From: Oscillospiraceae bacterium
GTDB taxonomy: Bacteria; Bacillota; Clostridia; Oscillospirales; Ruminococcaceae
Length of the DNA stretch: 11,631 bases
Reading direction: 5' to 3'
Assembly (NCBI GenBank): GCA_031253365.1
Contig: JAIRWE010000139.1
Location: forward strand, 1-11,631
A program made the translations under genes and the position numbers. Shown here one piece after another: positions 1 through 6,338 of this stretch. Every line of letters begins with the position of its first letter. Position 1 is the first letter of the stretch. The notes beneath the pieces are model-generated. The model was not told the origin of the DNA and did not search any database. It saw only the letters and a list, made by a program, of their open reading frames with translations.

Positions 1-46
1 GCTCAAGTTGCGTGTCCGCCCCATACATCATCATTTGCTTTCCCAT
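1..46 (-). CDS. Start of an unidentified gene, cut by the window edge
   Basis: Only the first 15 codons are visible, reading MGKQMMMYGADTQLE before the sequence runs out. The start is chosen because a good ribosome binding site (GGGGGTGA, about 51-58 on the minus strand) stands 5 nt before the ATG at 44-46. The gene would begin about 20 nt after the stop codon of the PIN-like gene, which suggests one transcript and perhaps a functional pair. Nothing in these residues identifies a family. Either of the following ATG codons could also be the real start. The call depends on the spacing and the ribosome binding site alone. Confidence 0.45.
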   Translation of the reverse strand, partial: MGKQMMMYGADTQLE

Positions 47-66
47 TTCTTTCACCCCCACTCATT

Positions 67-1155
67 CTACCATATTTTGACGAACGGGTCAAGAGGGTTT
101 TTAGAGGTTGCCTTAAGTAAATCTGCCATAGTAGATTTACCGCTTCCGTTATCGTAGAAGTTTTGCCAAAAATCTGAAGGATTATCTTTATTCTGCTCAT
201 ACGCCAAAGCACAAATCTCCCGTAAAATTTCAATCTTGCTTTTTTCGCTTGCGTACAACTCTTTCGCGCGATTGACGATTTCCGTAATATCACCGCGAAT
301 ATTGGGATTGTGGATATATAACGATTTTCTGCCGATTCCTGCAAGTATTTTGGCATTTCGCAATATTTCGGCTCTTTGCGATATTCCGGCTCTTTCCAAT
401 TTTATTTTTTCGGCTCTTTCAGCCGCTTGAATTTTGTTTTCAATAAACGAATCAATAAAAGCGGTTATTTTATCCCGCATTTGAGCGGAAACGCCGAATT
501 TATCCATTATTTCCGCAACGCCTAAATAACACAACCCTAATTCCAAACCGGTTGTTGATGTATCAAACAGTTTGACCTTTATGTTCGTAGACGTTTCTAC
601 AGTATTTACCGCGATGCGATTCAAAGCGGTTAAGTCGTTCGCGGAGAAAGGCGTGTCGCTTTTTCGGGCAAAAATCCCGTATATACTTTCTCTGATTTCA
701 CTTTCGGGGAAGTCCGCGATTCCCTCAAACCGACTGCCGACCTTTTTCACGTATTCGTCGGCATAATCGTCGATGGCTTTTTTGAATATTGAATTTAGCG
801 TTTTTAGCTGTTCCGCCCTAACTTCGCCTGTAAATTCATAATTGATTTGCGTTTCGAGTTTCGCGCGCAAAGCCGAAGCGTTGTTTAAATATTCGCCTAT
901 ATCTCCCATATTAAAGAAGAAATCACCTCTCGCGAACCCCCTTGTGATTGACGCCCTGACTTCGTTCCAATCAATGCTTGCCGCCGAAACAGACGACGGA
1001 TTGGACGCTATAACTTCCATTTCAACAAAATCATAATTTGGCTTAGAAACCGCAACCCGCTCTTGCAACTGCTCAAGCGCGGGTTTCTCATCGGGCTTCA
1101 CAATATTGCATTGCCCAATTGCCAAGGTTGTGTAAATGTTGGTGTCTATAATCAC
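67..1155 (-). CDS. Unrecognised protein with a PIN-nuclease-like N-terminus
   Basis: The product is 362 residues with a GTG start. That start is chosen because a full AAGGAGG (1164-1170) lies 8 nt before it; a GTG ten codons upstream would place this ribosome binding site inside the gene. From the chosen start the protein opens MIIDTNIYTTLA, the pattern of PIN-domain nucleases, where the Asp (D4) and a Glu some 40 residues later (E45 or E47) would bind metal. The remaining PIN acidic residues could not be placed, and the protein is far longer than a usual 130-150 residue PIN toxin. The middle is mostly helical, with a charged, coiled-coil-like stretch around residues 240-270. Near the C-terminus (336-342) is NGSGKST, which resembles an ATPase P-loop but is only about 20 residues from the end. 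There is no signal peptide or membrane segment, so it is probably cytoplasmic. A second gene seems to follow at once. Function is not established; a nuclease or part of a defence or toxin pair is a guess. Confidence 0.7.
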   Translation of the reverse strand: MIIDTNIYTTLAIGQCNIVKPDEKPALEQLQERVAVSKPNYDFVEMEVIASNPSSVSAASIDWNEVRASITRGFARGDFFFNMGDIGEYLNNASALRAKLETQINYEFTGEVRAEQLKTLNSIFKKAIDDYADEYVKKVGSRFEGIADFPESEIRESIYGIFARKSDTPFSANDLTALNRIAVNTVETSTNIKVKLFDTSTTGLELGLCYLGVAEIMDKFGVSAQMRDKITAFIDSFIENKIQAAERAEKIKLERAGISQRAEILRNAKILAGIGRKSLYIHNPNIRGDITEIVNRAKELYASEKSKIEILREICALAYEQNKDNPSDFWQNFYDNGSGKSTMADLLKATSKNPLDPFVKIW

Positions 1156-1163
1156 TTCCGCCG

Positions 1164-1170
1164 CCTCCTT
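1164..1170 (-). promoter_or_regulatory. Ribosome binding site that decides the GTG start of the PIN-like gene
   Basis: AAGGAGG on the minus strand matches the 16S rRNA tail fully and stands 8 nt from the GTG at 1153-1155. This is why the gene is annotated ten codons shorter than the longest open frame. Confidence 0.75.
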
Positions 1171-1241
1171 AGTGGATAAACCCACACTTATCTGTTATAT
1201 CGGCAAATTTCAAGAAAACTTTAGCAAATTTAAAATACAAT

Positions 1242-1263
1242 TAGGCGAGTTAAACCTCGCCTA
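1242..1263 (-). terminator. Hairpin downstream of tRNA-Ala, probable terminator
   Basis: An 8-bp perfect stem, TAGGCGAG paired with CTCGCCTA, encloses a 6-nt loop. It begins 4 nt after the mature tRNA 3' end and is followed on the minus strand by AATTGTATTTT, a weak T-rich tail. It probably ends the tRNA transcript; partial read-through into the PIN-like gene is possible. Confidence 0.55.
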
Positions 1264-1266
1264 CCA

Positions 1267-1339
1267 TGGAGCATACGAGACTCGAACTCGTGACCCCAAC
1301 ACTGCCAGTGTTGTGCGCTCCCAGCTGCGCTAATGCCCC
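1267..1339 (-). tRNA. tRNA-Ala, anticodon GGC
   Basis: A complete 73-nt cloverleaf can be folded by eye. The acceptor stem is GGGGCAT/ATGCTCC with one G-U pair; the D stem is GCGC/GCGC with loop AGCTGGGA; the anticodon stem is CAACA/TGTTG with loop CTGGCAG, giving anticodon GGC at positions 34-36, which reads the Ala codon GCC. The variable loop has five bases, and the T stem is ACGAG/CTCGT around TTCGAGT. The discriminator base is A and the CCA end is not encoded. No consensus promoter was found upstream, so it may be transcribed from an unrecognised promoter or by read-through from the HD-GYP gene. tRNA genes are frequent integration sites, which may matter for the accessory-looking genes just downstream. 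Confidence 0.95.
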
Positions 1340-1366
1340 TTATTTACCGGTCGTATACGATTATCC

Positions 1367-1401
1367 AAGCAACCTCCGAAAACCTTTTTCGGCGGTTGCT
1401 T
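1367..1401 (-). terminator. Long hairpin after the HD-GYP gene, probable terminator
   Basis: AAGCAACC pairs with GGTTGCTT (8 bp) and, after one mismatch, CCGAAAA pairs with TTTTCGG (7 bp) around a 3-nt loop. It lies just 3' of the HD-GYP stop codon at 1411-1413. On the minus strand the T-tail is weak (CTTGGATAA); the better T run (CTTTT) is on the plus strand. It may act in both directions or serve as a 3' stabilising structure. Confidence 0.6.
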
Positions 1402-1410
1402 TTGCGCGCG

Positions 1411-2424
1411 TTACAGACTCGCCTTTTCAAAAGCCTCGTTTATTTCAACGAAAACATCCACAATGGAAGGGTCAAATTGCCTGCCCCTGTTTTTGGAAAT
1501 AATGTTCACCGATTCTTCATGCGATAAAGCCGCCTTATACGGTCGCACAGACCTCAACGCGTCGTAAACGTCCACAATCGCCATGAGGCGCCCCTGCAAA
1601 GGAATTTTCGTGCCGCTCAGTCCGCGCGGATAACCGTTCCCGTCCCAATATTCGTGGTGATAGCCCGCAAACAGCTTCGCGTTGCGTAAAAAATCTTCAT
1701 CTCCGGATTCGGCTATTATACTGTCGATAATCCTTTCGCCCTCGGAAGCGTGAGTTTCTATTACAGAAAACTCCTCTGGGGTAAGTTTTCCGGGTTTATT
1801 CAAAATCAAATCCGATATTACGATTTTACCCACATCGTGCAAGCGCGCGGAAGAGGCGACCGTTTCCAAATCCCAACGAGACAGTTCGTCGGAATATACC
1901 CCGCGCTCCAACATTGCTTCCATCAGTATCTTGATGTACATTGTCGTACGCTCAATATGTTTTCCTGTCACCGTATCGCGATTTTCCACCATATTCGCCA
2001 GAACCGTCACAATGCTGTCTTTGAGCCTTTTCAGATTGGCGGTACGCTCGCGAATCATATCGTCTATCCTTAAATGCGTCTTTATACGATTAAGCAGAAC
2101 AGGTCCGGAGAAGGGCTTCGGAATAAAATCCACCGCACCCATTTCAAATCCGAGAACCTCGGTATCGGAATCGTTTCGCCCCGTAAGGAACACTATCGGA
2201 ACGCCGGAATAACGGAAATCGTCTTTCAGTGCTTTCATCGCTTCCAACCCGCTCGTTTCCGGCATCAATATATCCAACAATATCAAATCCGGCACAACTT
2301 TTTTCAAAAGCTCAAACATACCCGCCGCGGACGTCAGCGTGTATACGCGGTACTGCTTCGACAGTATTTCCTCCGCCACAAAGAGATTAACCTCACTGTC
2401 GTCCACTATAAAAATTGTTTTCAT
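1411..2424 (-). CDS. Response regulator with HD-GYP cyclic di-GMP phosphodiesterase domain
   Basis: A 337-residue cytoplasmic protein that probably hydrolyses cyclic di-GMP when switched by phosphorylation. Residues 1-120 form a receiver domain with the acidic pair D8/D9, phospho-acceptor D51 (LLDILMP), T81 and K103 (KPF). Residues about 135-330 form an HD-GYP domain: metal-binding H196-D197 in RLHDVGK, H225, H256-H257 in HHEYWDGNGYP, the GYP signature at 264-266, and D285 in VDVYDAL. All hallmark residues of an active enzyme seem present. The ATG start is chosen for the GGAGGT 6 nt before it; a TTG seven codons upstream would overlap that site. It follows the hybrid kinase gene by 54 nt on the same strand, so the two are almost certainly one operon, and the kinase Hpt domain is the likely phosphate donor. 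Receiver-HD-GYP proteins of this size are common in Clostridia and other bacteria. Confidence 0.95.
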   Translation of the reverse strand: MKTIFIVDDSEVNLFVAEEILSKQYRVYTLTSAAGMFELLKKVVPDLILLDILMPETSGLEAMKALKDDFRYSGVPIVFLTGRNDSDTEVLGFEMGAVDFIPKPFSGPVLLNRIKTHLRIDDMIRERTANLKRLKDSIVTVLANMVENRDTVTGKHIERTTMYIKILMEAMLERGVYSDELSRWDLETVASSARLHDVGKIVISDLILNKPGKLTPEEFSVIETHASEGERIIDSIIAESGDEDFLRNAKLFAGYHHEYWDGNGYPRGLSGTKIPLQGRLMAIVDVYDALRSVRPYKAALSHEESVNIISKNRGRQFDPSIVDVFVEINEAFEKASL

Positions 2425-2478
2425 CAAGCGACCTCCACCCGGCAACTGCCGAAAATTCCTAAATTTGCGCGTTCACTC

Positions 2479-5400
2479 TCAGCGCTTGCCGTCACAGGCT
2501 TCCGCCGCTTTCTCAAAATCGCTGTTCAGCAAATGCTCGTTAATGGTTTTCAATATTGCTTTCGTTTGTTCGGACCACATATTCTTGTTAAGCCTGTCCA
2601 TCGCCTCAATCGCGGTCGTGATGTCATATTCCTTGCACGCCGCCATGATTTCCGACAATTCGGTGTTAAGCAAGTCGGTATCCTCGTCTTTGGCGTCAAT
2701 ATACTTTTCTTTCAAATCCAACGCCCTGATTTTCTCGATAACCGCTTTAAGCGCGACGATGAACGCCGAGGTCATGTCCGAAATAACCGCCATGTCGCGG
2801 TCTCGCCCCGCCCGTTCCAATTTAAGCGCCACGTCAGACAGTTCCTTCTCTCCGATATTGATGAGCGCGTTCCTCACACCGTGAACATTCACAATGTACA
2901 GGTTCATACTGTCGTCTTCCTCGAACGAGTCCGGTTTTCGGAGAATCATTTCCAACATTCCGACAGCTTTTTCCGCGTCCTTTATAAACAGCTCAATCAT
3001 ATGAGGGTCGTCTTTACCGCCGAACGGTTTCCCTTGACGCATCTTTTCGCTTTTTTTCTGCCGTGCCTCCTCGACGATTTCCGGCGGATATTTATCGCGA
3101 ACAAGTCTGTTAAGCGTCGCGTTAAGCTGGCGAATGTCAATCGGCTTTGAAATATAATCGTCAAATCCGCTTTCAAAGAACAGTTCCGCCTGACCCGCCA
3201 CGGCATTTGCCGTAAGCGCGACAATCGGACGTTCGTAACCCAAATCACGTATGATTTCAGTGGCTTCTATACCGTCCATTTTCGGCATCATGTGATCCAT
3301 GAAGATAATGTCGTAAACATTGCCGGATTTAACCTTTTCGATTGCCTCGTAACCGCTCAGCGCGGTATCAACCTTCAACTCGTAAGGAGCGAGCAACCCC
3401 TGCGCCACGTATATGTTGGTGCCGACATCGTCCACAAGCAGGACGCTCCCATAAGGCATCGGGTCGCGCCTGATATGAGCCCTTTTCGTCAGCAACGTTT
3501 GTTTCACGCGCATTTTCTGCATACTTTCCGCTAACTTTTTGCCGATTACGCCGCTTCCGATATTTTCCTGCGGCAAACGCACGGTAAACTCGCTGCCCTT
3601 TCCGAGTTCGCTCTTTACGGTAATCGTCCCGTCCATCATGTTCACAAGCTGCTGCGTTATGTTCATGCCCAATCCCGCTCCTTCCACGGTGCGGTTGGCT
3701 TCGGAATTGAAGCGGGAATACTCGTCAAACAGCATTTGCGTCTGTTCCTCCGACATACCCGCGCCCGTGTCGGCGACAATCAGAATAAGCGTGGTCACAT
3801 GGCTCATCGCCTCCGACTCCGTGGTTATCGTAAGCGTAACCTTGCCTTTTTCCGTGTACTTAAAGGCATTGGAAAGCAAATTGTTCAAAACCTGTTTGAT
3901 GCGCAACTCGTCGCCGTACAATTCCGTCGGCAGATTTTCGTCCACGTTAAGTTCAAATTCAACCCGGTTGCCGTCAACGTGCATCAAATTCAAGTACACG
4001 GTGTCGTTGATAAGGCTCGGAATATCGTATTTTTCAAAAATAAGCTCAAACTTGCCGGACTCGATTTTCGACAAATCCAAGACGTCGTTTATGATACGCA
4101 ACAGCGTGTATCCGGAATTATAGACCTTTGTCCACGCTTCCTTGGCGACATTTGAAATGGTTTCGTCCTGCAAGCGTATTTCGGCGATACCCAGAATGGC
4201 GTTCATGGGGGTGCGCATTTCGTGGCTCATTCTGGCGATGAACCTGCTTTTTGCCTTGTTGCTCTCTTCGGCGACCTCAACCCTGCGAATTTCCTTGAGC
4301 ATGGTTTTCAGTTCCCTTAAATCCCGCGAAAAGCCCACAACTATATAATCGTCGTCGTATTTCACGCGAACCAACGTAACCTCGCAGGGAATCTGCTCTC
4401 CGTCCGGCTTTTGGTGCATCCACTCCAAACGGGTATAGCCTTTCTCGAATGTTTCCTTTATGAGCCTGACGACCTTTTTTTCGGAAAGTTCCCCGTCGGG
4501 CTGAAATTTCGGCGAAAGTTCATAAAACCTTCTGAGATATTCCTTTTTGCTTGACAATCCGAAAAAATTCACCGCTTCCTGATTACAGTCCACATTTTTG
4601 TATTCCCTGTTCCAGAAATTTATGCAAAGCGGCGTGGTGTCAAGCATTATCTGAGCGCGTTCATCGGCTTTGCGAATTTCCGCCTGCGCCTTTTTGAGCC
4701 GGCGCAAATCCCTGATGTACTCGATTATGACGTATTCCTTCTTATAATCCAGTCTGACCAGCATAACCTCGCAGGGAATCTGTTCCCCGTCCGACGCCAG
4801 ATGAATCCACTCGAAATTATACTGCCCCTCCTTGATTGCCTTTTCAAAATAAATGCGGGCGGCCTTTTCGGACACCATTCCGTCGGGCTGAACCTCGGGA
4901 GAAAAGTCGATAAATCTTTCAAAAAACTCGTTTTTATCGCGTAATTTGAAGGTTTTCAGCAACATATTGTTGCACTCAATCGCTTGTGAGTCCTGTTTCC
5001 ACATTATGCAGGGCATCGGCAAAGCCTCAAACATGAGGCGGCTACGTTCGTCGGCTTTGTTCCTCGCCGCTGCCACGCTCAACATAACAACGCTCAACCC
5101 CGCCGCAAGCAGAAAACCGATTGATGAAATAACAACCGCCATCTCGCGCGTGGTTCTGTAATACTCGTCATACGGGGTCAGGACGAACAGATACCAACCG
5201 TTTTCAAGACGCTTATAGAACAGGGCGCACTTTTCGTTTTTATACGATGTAGCCTCGCGTTCAATCATAAAGCCTTTGCCTTCGATAACGTCGTTCGCTA
5301 TGGCTTCGCCGTCATTCATTCTGTATATCGACACACCCAAGTATGAATCGATGGGATGGGCGATTACCTCCAGACTGCGATTCATCAGTATCCCGTAACT

Positions 5401-6105
5401 GCCCTCGATGAAATTGGCGGAAACCGCGTATGATTCCACCCTTTCGAGGGAAATATCAAGGCAGACAACACCAAGCGGATTCCTCTCGCTGTCAAAAATC
5501 CGCCTGGAATAGGTGAAGGCGCTTTCCCCCGTTATCAGGTTGCTGTACGTCTCCGTCATGCCGACTTCTCCGTCGGACTCGATGGCGACGTCATACCAAG
5601 GGCGGCTTTTCGGCTTAAAATCGCTCGGCGGCTTCCAACCGACGCCGGAAATGAATATCCCGCCGTCCGAAATAAACATTCCGTCGCTCAAAGTCTCGCT
5701 GTTCGCGATAAATCCCCCGTCGCCGAAAACAAATTCCCCGTCAAAATAACCGTAAATGGCGCTCAGGCTCGAGGCCACACGTTCATCCGCGATAAGACGC
5801 TCCGACATTTTGGTCATATATCGAAGTATGGTGCTGGCGCCGTTTCCGTCAACAATCATATCCTGTATGGTTTCGGAAATAACGGTAAGCGACATTTCCA
5901 TTTCGCGCAAATCCGCCTCAATATGAATTTGCGTGTTTTTCAGGGCGTTTTCCGCATTGTTCAGTAAATTTTTATGCTCGACATTGCTCACGTAGACGTA
6001 ACTCAGCAACACCATGAGAACAAAGGCCACCAGTATCAGCAATACCTGCAAATACGGTAAGCGCATAGTTCGTATCTTTTTCAGAAAAAACCTTATTCCG
6101 GGCAT
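2479..6105 (-). CDS. Membrane hybrid histidine kinase with two PAS, receiver and Hpt domains
   Basis: A 1208-residue sensor kinase. Membrane segments at about 17-39 and 322-345 bracket an extracellular region of some 280 residues that looks like a Cache-type ligand sensor. Two PAS modules follow (about 350-472 and 479-601), near copies of each other. Then come HisKA with phospho-accepting H628 in MSHEMRTPMN; a HATPase domain with NNLLSNAFKYTEKG, DTGAGM and EGAGLGM; a receiver with D892/D893 and phospho-acceptor D937 in FMDHMMP; and an Hpt-like domain with H1075 in NVHGVRNALINIG. The last 100 residues are helical and unassigned. The expected relay is H628 to D937 to H1075, then to the HD-GYP protein encoded downstream. 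The ATG is preceded by GGAGG with 5-nt spacing, and a promoter lies at 6195-6223. The ligand is unknown; the divergent xylanase makes a plant-polysaccharide product a reasonable guess only. Confidence 0.93.
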   Translation of the reverse strand: MPGIRFFLKKIRTMRLPYLQVLLILVAFVLMVLLSYVYVSNVEHKNLLNNAENALKNTQIHIEADLREMEMSLTVISETIQDMIVDGNGASTILRYMTKMSERLIADERVASSLSAIYGYFDGEFVFGDGGFIANSETLSDGMFISDGGIFISGVGWKPPSDFKPKSRPWYDVAIESDGEVGMTETYSNLITGESAFTYSRRIFDSERNPLGVVCLDISLERVESYAVSANFIEGSYGILMNRSLEVIAHPIDSYLGVSIYRMNDGEAIANDVIEGKGFMIEREATSYKNEKCALFYKRLENGWYLFVLTPYDEYYRTTREMAVVISSIGFLLAAGLSVVMLSVAAARNKADERSRLMFEALPMPCIMWKQDSQAIECNNMLLKTFKLRDKNEFFERFIDFSPEVQPDGMVSEKAARIYFEKAIKEGQYNFEWIHLASDGEQIPCEVMLVRLDYKKEYVIIEYIRDLRRLKKAQAEIRKADERAQIMLDTTPLCINFWNREYKNVDCNQEAVNFFGLSSKKEYLRRFYELSPKFQPDGELSEKKVVRLIKETFEKGYTRLEWMHQKPDGEQIPCEVTLVRVKYDDDYIVVGFSRDLRELKTMLKEIRRVEVAEESNKAKSRFIARMSHEMRTPMNAILGIAEIRLQDETISNVAKEAWTKVYNSGYTLLRIINDVLDLSKIESGKFELIFEKYDIPSLINDTVYLNLMHVDGNRVEFELNVDENLPTELYGDELRIKQVLNNLLSNAFKYTEKGKVTLTITTESEAMSHVTTLILIVADTGAGMSEEQTQMLFDEYSRFNSEANRTVEGAGLGMNITQQLVNMMDGTITVKSELGKGSEFTVRLPQENIGSGVIGKKLAESMQKMRVKQTLLTKRAHIRRDPMPYGSVLLVDDVGTNIYVAQGLLAPYELKVDTALSGYEAIEKVKSGNVYDIIFMDHMMPKMDGIEATEIIRDLGYERPIVALTANAVAGQAELFFESGFDDYISKPIDIRQLNATLNRLVRDKYPPEIVEEARQKKSEKMRQGKPFGGKDDPHMIELFIKDAEKAVGMLEMILRKPDSFEEDDSMNLYIVNVHGVRNALINIGEKELSDVALKLERAGRDRDMAVISDMTSAFIVALKAVIEKIRALDLKEKYIDAKDEDTDLLNTELSEIMAACKEYDITTAIEAMDRLNKNMWSEQTKAILKTINEHLLNSDFEKAAEACDGKR
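4310..5060 (-). repeat. Tandem duplication of a PAS module inside the kinase gene
   Basis: Two adjacent segments repeat with an offset of exactly 387 bp (129 residues), measured from the shared DGEQIPCEV coding stretch (minus strand, near 4378 and 4765). Both copies also share KADER(S/A), the SP..QPDG..SEK stretch, and an RDLR end leading into a helical linker. The DNA around DGEQIPCEV is nearly identical, so the duplication is recent or kept uniform by conversion. Outer limits are approximate. Confidence 0.85.
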
Positions 6106-6194
6106 ACATTCCTCCGAGTTTGTGTTCTGAAAGCATCAAACGAAACAACGCCCCCGAGCGGTTGAATCGGATTGCGTTCAAACATCTCACGCCC

Positions 6195-6223
6195 ATTATA
6201 GCATAACTTTTTAAGAATATCAA
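6195..6223 (-). promoter_or_regulatory. Promoter of the kinase/HD-GYP operon
   Basis: On the minus strand TTGATA (6218-6223) and TATAAT (6195-6200) are separated by exactly 17 nt, one base from sigma-70/sigma-A consensus. Transcription would begin near 6188, leaving a leader of about 80 nt before the ATG at 6105. A T/A-rich stretch lies just upstream. Confidence 0.8.
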
Positions 6224-6268
6224 TAAATTTTTGAAAAATTACCGATTTTTGCCGAAAACGCCGAAAAC

Positions 6269-6297
6269 TTGACAAACAGCCGCGCTTGGAGTATAAT
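6269..6297 (+). promoter_or_regulatory. Consensus promoter of the xylanase gene
   Basis: TTGACA (6269-6274) and TATAAT (6292-6297) with a 17-nt spacer match the sigma-70/sigma-A consensus perfectly. Transcription would begin near 6304, about 35 nt before the ATG. A promoter this strong usually needs a repressor if expression is conditional, but no clear operator palindrome was seen. Confidence 0.85.
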
Positions 6298-6338
6298 GTA
6301 CGGTATGTTGACGCACATCATTTTCGGAGGTAAACCTT

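Noticed and set aside
127..147. Functional Walker A motif in the PIN-like protein
   Set aside because: The first Gly/Ala of the motif is missing, almost no protein follows it, and no Walker B partner can be placed.
3..356. 117-codon minus-strand frame overlapping the PIN-like gene
   Set aside because: It overlaps the longer gene out of frame, lacks a ribosome binding site, and its start lies within coding sequence. Its 3' part overlaps the true start of the next gene in another frame.
1186..1240. Promoter of the PIN-like gene
   Set aside because: TATAAC is present on the minus strand but no -35 box stands at proper spacing (TTGAAA is only 8 nt away), so no promoter is called.
2074..3150. 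358-codon plus-strand open frame
   Set aside because: It is antisense to the kinase and HD-GYP genes, is rich in Arg, His and Phe as expected from an antisense reading, and has no domain.
6106..6190. Cyclic di-GMP riboswitch in the kinase leader
   Set aside because: The leader is short and shows only weak pairings; the conserved pattern of such riboswitches was not seen.
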